From NCBI GenBank assembly GCA_031423015.1, contig JANPER010000055.1:1-64000 (forward strand): 64,000 nucleotides of DNA, given 5' to 3'. Below the pieces are notes generated by a model. That model was not told where the DNA came from and searched no databases. It saw only the letters and a program-made list of their open reading frames with translations. Shown here in pieces: positions 40,623 to 49,362 of this stretch. Source of the stretch: DATGPD01 sp031423015 (GTDB lineage: Bacteria > Planctomycetota > UBA1135 > UBA2386). A program made the position numbers and the translations under genes. The first letter of the stretch is position 1, and each line of letters starts with the position of its first letter.

Positions 40623-43064
40623 TCACATCAAGTTGAACCGCTTGCGCAGCCACCACTCCGCCGCCAGCACCAGCACCAAGGCCATGACCGTCACCCAGGA
40701 ATCCCACATCGGATACGGGGTCAAGAAGACGTCGGTCGCGGTCAGCGACGGGATGTCGCGCACCGCGGCCATGAGCTGCGACGGATCGCGCAGCAGCTTG
40801 CCGCCCTCGACGCCAGCGATGCCGGCGAGCGTGGTCAGGTCAATCGGCCCTTCGCTCTCCACCGCCGCGCGCACGACCTGCAGGGTCACCGACACGCCAC
40901 CTTGCGCCTCGACCCGCAGCATGCCGGTCGCGGTCGGCCGCAACATGGCCTCGTAGCGGCCGGGGATGCCTTCGACCGGCGAGCAGGGCAGCGTCGCCTC
41001 GCTGCCATCGTCGCGGATCACGCGCAGGGTGAAGCCCGGGTCGGTCAACGGTTCGAGGCGTTCATTACGCGCGTCGACTTCGACGCGCACCGACTCGCCG
41101 AGCTCGACCTTGTCGGCCGCGACCAGCACGCGAGTGCGCGCCCCGCCGGCGCGCAGCCGGCCCTCGAACAGGTAGCGGATGCCCTTCACCCAGAACCGCT
41201 CGTAGCCGGTGCGGAACGTGCCGCGCCAGCGATACGTCTCGTCGGTGGCGGTGAACAATACGCGGCCCGTGCCGACCGATTGGGTCGCCACCAGCGGCAC
41301 CTCTTTGCCATCGATGGTGCGCAGGCGCGGGTTGCCGTGCACCACCACCGCGACCGCCGCAGGCTTGGTGTTGGCGATCGGGAACGCCCAGAAGAACCCC
41401 GGCAAGCGCTCGAACGCCAGCCGGCTCTCCTCGCGGCCATCGACGATCGACGCGAGCGGCAGGTTGACGCCCATCGGCGTCAGGTTCCACGACCACGCGG
41501 TGTCGAACGCATGTCCCAGGCCGATGAGTTGATCCGCCGCGCGCACGTCGAGTTCGACGGGCAACAACTGCGCGATGCCGTACGTGGGCGCTTCGGCGCG
41601 GGTCGCCGACAGCGTGTACTTCTCGCCCGCCACCCACCACAAGCCGGCGCCGTCCTTGTCGATCTGGTCGCGCACCATGTTGCAGAAGTCGGGCGACAGC
41701 TTGCGCGGGTCGGGGTCCATGAACACGAACACGTCGAACGGCGCCAGCAGCTCGCGCGTGTTCGGCAGCTCGGTCAGCGGCGTGCCGTCGGCATCCTGCG
41801 GAAAGGCGGGGTCGGCGCTCTGCAACCAGCAGGAGACGTCGATCGTCTTGTCGCGCAGCAGCGTGTCGCGCAGGATGCGGAACTCGGGCGACGGGCCGCC
41901 GGAGAGCAACAGCACGCGCGTCTGCTCGGCGAGCACTTGCACGCGCGCGCGCTTGCTGTGGCGTTCGGGCACGATCGGCTCGCCGCTCGGTGGCAGCACT
42001 TCGATCGTGTACTCGAAGGCGCCGGCGCGCTCGGCGGTGAGGTCTTCGAACACGACGCGCGCGGTGGGTGCGTTCGGCGACAGACGCACGTTCTTGCTCT
42101 GCACCGGCTGCGGCGCGCCGCCACCGGATGCCACCGACAAGCGCACGCTGAGTTCCTGCTCGGGATAGCCCTGCTGATGCACCTCGGCGGTGATCTTGAA
42201 CGGATCCTTCTGGAACACGCGCTCGGGCACGTCGGCGCGACGCAGCGCGGTGGTCTGCGTCTCCGAAGGATCACCGATCGGCAGCACCACCGTGAGCGGC
42301 ACCTTGCGCTGTTGCAGCAGGCGCGCGACCTCGGCGCCCTGCGGCCCGAGGTTGCGGCGTCCGTCAGTCAGCAGGATGACGGCCGCCACCGCGGCATCGC
42401 GGCTGCGTTCGAGCGCGGCGCGCACCGCGAGGCCAGGGTTGGTGTGGCGACCCTCGGGCAAAAGCGCCGTGAGGTCCGGCAGGGTGGGCGCCACGGGTTG
42501 CCCTTGTTGCGGCGGCGGCACTGCCAGCGGCAGCGGATCGAGGCCGCTGGCGAACGCGTAGGCGTGCAGCGTGTTCTTGTCAGCGAGCACGCGCAGCAGC
42601 GCCGCGTCGTCGCGCTGCAACAGCGTCTTGCTGAGTTCGAGCCGCGTGCTCGCCGCCGGGTCGGCGACCCCAAGCTCGCGCCACGCACGCGCGACGTCCT
42701 GCACTTCCTCGCGTCGATACGCATCGACGTGCGCCATCGACTGCGAAACATCCAGCAGGAGAATGGTGTGCCCTGGCCTGACCTCGCGCTTGACCGACAC
42801 CAGGTTGGGCTCGAACAGCACGAGGAGCGCGAGCAGCACGGCGACTACCCGCAGTCCCGCGAGCACCAAGCGCCGCCCGCGGCTCAGGTCTTGCCGATGC
42901 CGGCGATACAGCCAGACCACGAGCCAGATGGCCAGCGCGCTGCCCGCCAACGCCACGAGCCCCATGCCGCCGGCCGGGAACGCGCTCAACTCGAAGCGCA
43001 GCTCGGTGCCAGGCTCGACTTCGATGCCGAGGAGGCGGGCGATGCTCTGGAGAACGTGCTGCAC
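40623..43064 (-). CDS. Membrane protein with von Willebrand A domain and CARDB/glutamine-amidotransferase-like region (Bat operon)
   Basis: About 813 aa from GTG 43064. Two N-terminal membrane helices (GMGLVALAGSALAIWLVVWL and LVLAGLRVVAVLLALLVLFE) are followed by a vWA domain with the MIDAS start ILLLDVSQSMAHVD and VILLTDGRRN, then beta domains and a GATase-like segment (TRVLLLSGGPSPEFRILRDT, FDVFVFMDPDPRKLSPDF). A final helix WVTVMALVLVLAAEWWL and a basic tail anchor the C-terminus. It is normally next to the BatA gene, which here lies 8 kb upstream. Likely a periplasmic metal-dependent adhesion or assembly platform; exact role unknown. Confidence 0.82.
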   Translation of the reverse strand: MQHVLQSIARLLGIEVEPGTELRFELSAFPAGGMGLVALAGSALAIWLVVWLYRRHRQDLSRGRRLVLAGLRVVAVLLALLVLFEPNLVSVKREVRPGHTILLLDVSQSMAHVDAYRREEVQDVARAWRELGVADPAASTRLELSKTLLQRDDAALLRVLADKNTLHAYAFASGLDPLPLAVPPPQQGQPVAPTLPDLTALLPEGRHTNPGLAVRAALERSRDAAVAAVILLTDGRRNLGPQGAEVARLLQQRKVPLTVVLPIGDPSETQTTALRRADVPERVFQKDPFKITAEVHQQGYPEQELSVRLSVASGGGAPQPVQSKNVRLSPNAPTARVVFEDLTAERAGAFEYTIEVLPPSGEPIVPERHSKRARVQVLAEQTRVLLLSGGPSPEFRILRDTLLRDKTIDVSCWLQSADPAFPQDADGTPLTELPNTRELLAPFDVFVFMDPDPRKLSPDFCNMVRDQIDKDGAGLWWVAGEKYTLSATRAEAPTYGIAQLLPVELDVRAADQLIGLGHAFDTAWSWNLTPMGVNLPLASIVDGREESRLAFERLPGFFWAFPIANTKPAAVAVVVHGNPRLRTIDGKEVPLVATQSVGTGRVLFTATDETYRWRGTFRTGYERFWVKGIRYLFEGRLRAGGARTRVLVAADKVELGESVRVEVDARNERLEPLTDPGFTLRVIRDDGSEATLPCSPVEGIPGRYEAMLRPTATGMLRVEAQGGVSVTLQVVRAAVESEGPIDLTTLAGIAGVEGGKLLRDPSQLMAAVRDIPSLTATDVFLTPYPMWDSWVTVMALVLVLAAEWWLRKRFNLM

Positions 43065-43197
43065 GGGCGATTCGTCAGGACCTCTGTGGCTCGGGCGTTT
43101 GGGCCGCGGCGGCGATGGCCTCGACAAGGCCGCGCGAACTCTACGTGCGCCACCTCACCAAGACGAGGTCGGAGTGGCTACGGGCTTGAACATGGCC

Positions 43198-43233
43198 CGC
43201 GCCACGTAGATCACCTCGCCTCGACGTGGCGCG
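43198..43233. other. 10-bp hairpin in the divergent region before the broken glycosyltransferase
   Basis: CGCGCCACGT (43198-43207) pairs with ACGTGGCGCG (43224-43233), loop 16 nt. A second small hairpin, AGCGGCA/TGCCGCT at 43360-43378, sits just before the glycosyltransferase ATG. The 331-bp stretch 43065-43395 separates the leftward vWA gene from the rightward pseudogene; no promoter hexamers are convincing and no other gene is seen. Confidence 0.4.
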
Positions 43234-43395
43234 CTGCTCGTGCGGCGGTTGTTTGCCGAACACGGCGGCGCTAGGCTCGCAGCCGCGGGAGCACACTCAG
43301 GGCTCTCCGCAACGCCGTCGCGGCAATCACCGCATTGCCTCTCGCACCTAGCGGCGGGTAGCGGCAGCGATTGCCGCTGGTAGCTCCCAAACAAG

Positions 43396-45177
43396 ATGCC
43401 ATCCCTGCGACGCACCATCTTCGGCCTGGGCGTGCTCGCAGCGGTGATCACCGGGTGGCGTGAGCTGTGGTTCTTGACCGACGACGCGTTCATCGCCTTC
43501 CGCTATGTGAGCAACGCGATGGAGGGTCGCGGGCTGGTATGGAATCCGGCGCCGTTCGCGCAAGTCGAAGGCTACACGAGTTTCTTGTAGGTCGTCGTGC
43601 TGTGGGGAACCTGGTGGTTCTTCGGCATCGAACCGCCGGTGGCCGCCAACACGCTGTCGCTGCTGTGTGGGCTCGCGACCTTGGTTCTCGGCTATCGCAT
43701 GTTGCAACGCATCGCGCTGCCGCAAGGGCTCGAGCGAGTGCGGGGCCTATTGACCGGCTTGGTGCTGAGCTCGGTCGCCACGCAACGCCTTTTCCTCACG
43801 TGGCTCAGCTCTGGGCTGGAGACCGGTCTGTTCGTGCTGTGTCTCACTTGGTGGGTCGCCGAGGCCGCGCGCGCGGCCGCGCTGCGGGATCCATGGTGGC
43901 CAGCACGCCTGTCGGCGAGCGCCGTGCTCACGGCGCTTACCCGACCGGATGGCCTGCTCTTGTGGGCAGCGACGTTCCTCCTGGCGTGGAACGCGCGGGC
44001 ATGGCGCCCGCGTGACCTGGCGCAATGGTTGCTGCTGCTCGCGGTGCCGGCGCACGTCCTATGGCGGCTCGCCACTTACGGAGAGTGGTTACCGAACACC
44101 TACTACGCCAAACACGTCGCCGCGTGGCCAGAGAGCGGCGCGCGCTACTTGGCCTGCTTCGTCATCGAGAATGGCACTTGGGCTTGGTTGCTGCTCGCTG
44201 GCGCTGTCGCCGCACGGCGAGCGTTTCGTACCCGAACGCACGCTTGGTCAGACGCCAGCCGCGGCCTGATCGTCGTCGGCACGCTGCTGGCTCATGTTGC
44301 GTACTACACGCTGATCATCGGCGGCGATCACTTCGAGTACCGCGTCTTCGCGCACTTCGCGCTGCTCCTGCCCATCGCGACCGTGTGGCTCGCGGCGCGC
44401 CTGGCGTCCCGGCTTGTCGTCGTGCTGCCGGTGACCGTGCTCTGCTTGGCCGCGCCGCACCCCATCGCGTGGCTGCACTACGTGCGCGCTGAGCCCCTCG
44501 CGCCGTGCGTACCCAGCGCGTTCAGACCAGTGATGGCCGCGTTCGACACCTGGCAGACGTGGCTAACCCAACGCTCGGTGTGCGAGCGACATTCGATCCA
44601 TCGCGAATTCTGCGCCCGGAGCTCCCGGTTGCTGCCCAAACGCGAAGCGGGCCAAGCGATCTCGTTCGACGATCGCCCGGTGCTACTGGGTTTCTCGGTG
44701 GGCATCATCAGCTGGGCATTGCCCAACGTGGCGATCATCGATGTCTTGGGGCTGAACGACTGGGTGGCGGCGCGCACACCCATGAACCGCCCAGCCGGAC
44801 TCACCGACGCCCTGCCCAAACTGTTCCGGCACTTCGACCTCGACAACGACGGCCGTCTGCCAAAGAGCGAGGTACTCATTGCGCTGGCAAGCTTGCCGCC
44901 GGAACAAGCGGCAGGTGCCGCGCGCTTGCTGGAGCGCGACTATGACTTTGACCTCGACGGCGTGGTCACCCGCGAGGAGGTCGAACACTACGCCATCTTT
45001 TATCAAGAGCGTCATATGGCGCACGACCGCATGGCACCCGACGACTACATCGTCGGCTTCCGGCCCAACGTGAGAGTCGTTGAGCAACGCGTCATCGTCA
45101 CACCGCGCGATCCACCGCTCACTGATGCGGACATCGTCCGGCATGAGACTGCTTTCCGCGCGCGGCTAAGGCACTAG
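43396..45177 (+). pseudogene. Membrane glycosyltransferase with C-terminal EF-hands, interrupted by an in-frame TAG
   Basis: One frame of 594 codons broken only by TAG at 43588-43590. Before it: LWFLTDDAFIAFRYVSNAME and WNPAPFAQVEGYTSFL; after it: VVVLWGTWWFFGIEPPVAAN and eight or more membrane helices. Lipid-linked mannosyl/arabinosyltransferases of this type carry the DDAFIAFRY acidic pair in the first periplasmic loop and usually W after 'GYTSFL', so TGG to TAG is likely. The C-terminus has two EF-hand loops, DLDNDGRLPKSE and DFDLDGVVTREE. A GTG at 43597 could restart translation but would lose the catalytic loop. Confidence 0.8.
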
Positions 45178-45184
45178 CGCTAGC

Positions 45185-47287
45185 TCACCTCGTCTCCACC
45201 GTCGCGCGCTGTTCGCGCGGCAGCAGGCGCATGCGCCATAGCCCGCGGCCTTGCGTCGCCGCCAACACGCGCGCGTTCGCGCGATCCACGATCAAGTCGA
45301 TGACCGGCGTGTTGGGCAACCCCGGCGCGTAGCTCTCCCAGCGCAGACCCTCGGTCGTGGAACGAAACACACCGCGGTCGGTGCCGACGTAGAGCATCAC
45401 CGGGTCGCCTTGCGACGCGTCGACCGCGATGGTGTTGGCCGGCACGTCCGGCAGGTCGCCATCGAGGTCTTGCCACGCCGCGCCCGCGTTGCGCGTGCCG
45501 CGCACCTGCACGGCGCCGAACGCGCTCGCCACCACCCACGCGCGCGCCGGGTCGGTGGGATGCACGCGAATCGAACGCATGGTGCGCGGCCAACCAGCGA
45601 GGCCGCTGAGCACCAGCGTCCAGTTGCCGCCGCCGTTGCGCGTCACCTGCACGCGCCCGTCGTTGGTGGCGACGTAGATGGTGTTCTGATCGCTCGGCGC
45701 GAACGCGAGCGCGCGGATCGCCGCGATGCCGCCGGCCGTCAGATCGGGGCTGATCGCCGCCCACGACGAGGCGCCGTCGCTCGAACGGAACACGCGCTCG
45801 GTGCCGTAGATCATCAGCAGCGGGTTCAGCGGATGGATCTCGTACGGCGGCAGGAAGCAGTTGCGGCCGCTGAGGCCCGAACCAACGGAGTTGAACCCCC
45901 CGCCGCTGACCGAACGGAACAGCAGGCCGGTGCCTTGAGACTCGGCGAACACGCGCGTGCCGGTGGGGTCGATGCCGGTGTAGCCGCCATCGCCGCCGAG
46001 CACGCTCGTCCAGTTGCTCCCCGAGGTGCGCCGGTTGGTGCCGTTGTCCTGCGTGCCGCCGAGGATGTCGTCGGCGTTGTTCGGGTGCACCGACAGCCCG
46101 GCGTAGAACTGCACGAGCCCGAGGTTGTTGTTCAACGGCTGCCACGACGAACCGAGGTCGGTGCTGCGATGCAAGCCGCCGTCGCCGCCGCACAGCAGGC
46201 GGCCCTGCGCATCGAACTCCAGCGCGTGCAAGTCGACGTGCGGCGGCGTGACCGTGGCCCACGTGCTGCCGGCGTTGCTGCTACGGCGCAGGTTGAAGCC
46301 GCCGATCAACACCGAGTCGGCGCTGCTCGGCGCGACCGCCGAAGTGCACAGGTACCAACCGTAGGTCGCGTGCGTGCTGCCGACGCTGCTGAGGCTGCTC
46401 CAGGTGCTGCCCGCGTTGTCGGAGCGATAGACCCCGAGCGTCGAGGCGCCACCGCCGGCGGCGTCGCTGGGATTCACCAGCGCGGCGAACACGCGGCTGG
46501 CCTGCGAGGGTGCCACCGACAAGCAGATGCGCCCCATGCCGCTCGGCAGACCACCCGTCAGCTTGGTCCACGTCGCGCCCGCGTCGCTCGACTTGTACAC
46601 GCCGTTCTGCGCGTGGCCGAAGATGTCACCGATCGCGGCATACACCACGCTGGCGTTGCTCGGATCGAGCGCCACGTCGGTGCAGTCGCGCGCCGGCAGG
46701 TTGTTGGTGAGGTGCTGCCACGACGCGCCGCCGTCGGTCGACTTGAACAGGCCGAACGGGCCGTTGCGCTGCGGATGCTCGCGCGCCGCGGCGCGCGCCG
46801 GAAAGCCGCCGGCAGGCGTCACGCCGACGTAGAGCTCGTTCGGCGCACTCGCCGGAATGCGGATGCGGCTGATGCAGCGACCGGCGAACACACTCTCGCC
46901 GAGGATCTGCCAGCTGGCGCCCGCGTCGCGCGAGCGCGCGATGCCAAAGCCGTGCCGACTGTGGTTGGCGTAGTTGGCTTCACCCATGCCGGCATACACC
47001 ACCGCGTCGTTGCCCGGCTCGAGGGCCAACGCACCGATCGCGGTCGAAGGCAGCGAGTCGCCCAGAGCCAGCCACGCGGTGCCGCCGTTGTCGGTGCGCC
47101 ACACGCCCCCGTCGGCGCCGCCGACGTAGTAGCGATTTGCGTTCGTCGGGCTGCACGCCACCGCGGCGACGCGGCCGGTGTAGGGCCCAGACGTGATGGG
47201 CGCCGGGCCGAGCGAGGTCCAGCGGTCTTGCGCCGACAAGCTGGTGGCGAACGCGAGCGCCGCCGTCATGTATGCGAGCGGCTTCAT
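45185..47287 (-). CDS. Secreted BNR-repeat (sortilin/Vps10-like) beta-propeller protein
   Basis: 700 aa. Signal peptide ends ATSLSAQ|D. The mature protein is built of repeated BNR/Asp-box units such as GVWRTDNGGTAW, GLFKSTDGGASWQHL, GVYKSSDAGATWTKL, GVYRSDNAGSTWSSL and VFRSSDGASSWAAI, S-x-D-x-G-x-T/S-W, at intervals of ~40-60 residues. This gives a large propeller related to sialidase and sortilin folds. Without the sialidase arginine triad I would not call it a glycosidase. Its ATG overlaps the stop of the upstream lipoprotein gene (ATGA). Confidence 0.82.
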   Translation of the reverse strand: MKPLAYMTAALAFATSLSAQDRWTSLGPAPITSGPYTGRVAAVACSPTNANRYYVGGADGGVWRTDNGGTAWLALGDSLPSTAIGALALEPGNDAVVYAGMGEANYANHSRHGFGIARSRDAGASWQILGESVFAGRCISRIRIPASAPNELYVGVTPAGGFPARAAAREHPQRNGPFGLFKSTDGGASWQHLTNNLPARDCTDVALDPSNASVVYAAIGDIFGHAQNGVYKSSDAGATWTKLTGGLPSGMGRICLSVAPSQASRVFAALVNPSDAAGGGASTLGVYRSDNAGSTWSSLSSVGSTHATYGWYLCTSAVAPSSADSVLIGGFNLRRSSNAGSTWATVTPPHVDLHALEFDAQGRLLCGGDGGLHRSTDLGSSWQPLNNNLGLVQFYAGLSVHPNNADDILGGTQDNGTNRRTSGSNWTSVLGGDGGYTGIDPTGTRVFAESQGTGLLFRSVSGGGFNSVGSGLSGRNCFLPPYEIHPLNPLLMIYGTERVFRSSDGASSWAAISPDLTAGGIAAIRALAFAPSDQNTIYVATNDGRVQVTRNGGGNWTLVLSGLAGWPRTMRSIRVHPTDPARAWVVASAFGAVQVRGTRNAGAAWQDLDGDLPDVPANTIAVDASQGDPVMLYVGTDRGVFRSTTEGLRWESYAPGLPNTPVIDLIVDRANARVLAATQGRGLWRMRLLPREQRATVETR

Positions 47288-48027
47288 CGCTTGCCTCCGA
47301 GCGCGAAGGTGAGCGTGGTCAGCGCCGCCGTGCGCGTGCCGTCGAGCCCACCCACCTCGACGCGCGCCGTCAGCGCGTAGCTGCCATCGCCCTGCAGGCG
47401 CAGCATCGCGACGCCGGTGTCGCCGGTGCGCGTCGTGGTGCGAGTGAGCAAGGCGCCACCGAGCGCGCGATGTTCCACCTCGATCGCCACGTCTTTGACC
47501 GCGCCGAGGTCGACCGCGAGCTTGACGGGCAAGTCATCGCCCGCGTGCAACGTGGTCGGATCGAGCAACGGCGTCAACTCCGCGAGCAGGCCGATGCGCG
47601 CGGCAACCGCTGGCGTAGGCTGCGGCGAACCATCCGTGGCGCGCATCGCGACGATCGCCTTGACGTGCTGCGCCGGTGTTGAACCCTCGGCAGCGATGCT
47701 CAGGCCGAGCAACGCGTCATACGACATCGGCGCCAGGAGGTCGAAGCCGACGGCGCCGTCGCGCAGCGTCGGCAGCACGCTGCGCTGTTCCCCCCCGACG
47801 CGAAGCACGCTGGGATCGAAGGACACTGGCACGGCTTGCAAGGTCGCCCCATCCAACCCCTGTCGCAACGTCACCCGCCACCCCTCGACGCCTCGTGCCA
47901 CGACGGGATCGATGATCACAGCCCGTATTGCTTCGCTGGCACGCGCCGCAGACAGGGGAAGGGAGCGGTGTTCACCACACCCGCACAGAAGCAGACCCAC
48001 GACCGCAGCGAGTTTTGATCGACGCAT
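47284..48027 (-). CDS. Lipoprotein of unknown function
   Basis: 247 aa. Signal sequence KLAAVVGLLLCGC gives the lipobox LLLCGC. The mature part is beta-rich: a cohesin-like first half (VPVSFDPSVLRVGGEQRSVL, VGFDLLAPMSYDALLGLSIA) and an Ig-like second half (LPVKLAVDLGAVKDVAIEVE, GDTGVAMLRLQGDGSYALTA). No catalytic motif. Translationally coupled to the BNR protein, so the two probably act together at the outer surface. Confidence 0.68.
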   Translation of the reverse strand: MRRSKLAAVVGLLLCGCGEHRSLPLSAARASEAIRAVIIDPVVARGVEGWRVTLRQGLDGATLQAVPVSFDPSVLRVGGEQRSVLPTLRDGAVGFDLLAPMSYDALLGLSIAAEGSTPAQHVKAIVAMRATDGSPQPTPAVAARIGLLAELTPLLDPTTLHAGDDLPVKLAVDLGAVKDVAIEVEHRALGGALLTRTTTRTGDTGVAMLRLQGDGSYALTARVEVGGLDGTRTAALTTLTFALGGKR

Positions 48028-48096
48028 AGGCCCGCGAATGTAGCGCGCCTGCCGCGTGGCGTGTCGGCAGTTGCACGTGCTCGGGTCAACGCCGCG

Positions 48097-49362
48097 CTAC
48101 AAGAACAGCCCCAGCGCTGGCTGTCGGGCGTAACCCTCGGTGAACACCGGCTCGGCTTCCACCTCGAAATGACGCGCCAGCATCTCTTCGTATACGGTGC
48201 GGAAGTCGACCGCGAGCGGCAGGCTGTCGGCGCGCACGTGCGCCTCGGTGAGGTCGGGCCCATACATGCCGCCGCGGATCGCGCCGCCGACGAGGATCAT
48301 CAGACCGGCATCGCCGTGATCCGTGCCGCTGCCGTTCTCGCGGTTGCGGCGGCCGAACTCGGAGAGCAGCACGATCGCCGCTCGGTTCCATACACCTATC
48401 TGCTGCAACTCCGTGACGTACGGATCGAGCGCGGCGTCGATGATGCGCAGCGACGTGGCGTGGCGACCCTCGATGGTGCCTTGTTGGTAGTGCGTATCGA
48501 AACTCTGCGCGTTGCCGGCCAGCGCGTAGAAGACCTTCACGGCCTCCTCCCGGCGCAGCAACAGCGCGGACTGGCTCAGCACGAAGCCGAGGTCGCTGCC
48601 GGGATACACCGGCCGAACGGGTGGCGGAGGTGGAGTCAGCCCGCGCGCACGGCGCTGCTGCTCATACATCGCCAACTGCGCCAGGCGCGCGCGCTCGACG
48701 TACGCTTCCGCCTTCGCCGCGCTCGCGATGCGCTCGGCCAGCTGATGACGCAAGCGATCATTCGCCGGATAGCGGATATCGCCGTTGAACTCGTAGGGGT
48801 TGCGCGAACCTCCAGCCAGGGGAGTGAGGGTGAAGGTCGACGGCGTCGTACCCCCTGAGAAATCGAGCAGGCCTCCCAACCCGAGCGCCACGACCGAGAT
48901 TGGATCCGGCGCATAGATGTCCTTGTAGCGCGCGATCCAGCCGCTATCCGGCGGAAGGTCGGCGCGATAGCCGCGACTCCAGACGGCCTGGCTGAGGAAG
49001 TGACTCTGATTCGGATTGGGGTAGCCCACGAGGCGCACGAACGCCACCGAGCCCTCGCGATACAGCCGGGCCAGGGTGCGCAGCGACGGATGCAGCACGT
49101 AGTCGCTGGTGGGGTAAGGACCGGAGTCCAGGCTCAGGCCGGCGCCAGGCGCGATCTTCAGCGTGGGACGCTGATTGCCGTAAGCCTGCAGCCGGGTTGG
49201 AATCAGCGTGTTGAGCGCGTCATTGCCGCCGAGCATGTTCAGGAACGTGGTGAACTTGTCATTCACGACCGCGGGCTTTGCAGCGAGCAAGCGTGGCGCC
49301 GCCAGCGACGCGGCACCCGCCGACAGGAAAGCACGACGACTGCAGTTGATCGGTGAGTTCAT
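48097..49362 (-). CDS. DUF1501 protein with Tat signal (sulfatase/alkaline-phosphatase-like fold)
   Basis: 421 aa from ATG 49362. The N-terminus CSRRAFLSAGAASLAAPRLL is a twin-arginine signal. Landmarks of DUF1501 are FLNMLGGNDALNTLIPT (about 40-56), GYPNPNQSHFLSQAVW and WNRAAIVLLSEFGRRNREN followed by GSGTDHGDAG, the metal-ligand-like region near the C-terminus. DUF1501 proteins are exported and always found with a DUF1800 partner; activity unproven. ATGA overlap with the DUF1800 gene. Confidence 0.85.
   Translation of the reverse strand: MNSPINCSRRAFLSAGAASLAAPRLLAAKPAVVNDKFTTFLNMLGGNDALNTLIPTRLQAYGNQRPTLKIAPGAGLSLDSGPYPTSDYVLHPSLRTLARLYREGSVAFVRLVGYPNPNQSHFLSQAVWSRGYRADLPPDSGWIARYKDIYAPDPISVVALGLGGLLDFSGGTTPSTFTLTPLAGGSRNPYEFNGDIRYPANDRLRHQLAERIASAAKAEAYVERARLAQLAMYEQQRRARGLTPPPPPVRPVYPGSDLGFVLSQSALLLRREEAVKVFYALAGNAQSFDTHYQQGTIEGRHATSLRIIDAALDPYVTELQQIGVWNRAAIVLLSEFGRRNRENGSGTDHGDAGLMILVGGAIRGGMYGPDLTEAHVRADSLPLAVDFRTVYEEMLARHFEVEAEPVFTEGYARQPALGLFL

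Noticed and set aside
43597..45177. Glycosyltransferase as an intact gene starting at GTG 43597
   Set aside because: It would lack the first helix and the DDAFIAFRY catalytic loop that sit in frame just upstream of the TAG; a broken gene explains the data better.
45174..45183. CTAGCGCTAG palindrome between convergent stop codons
   Set aside because: Only 10 bp with no loop; too short for a terminator and partly dictated by the stop codon.
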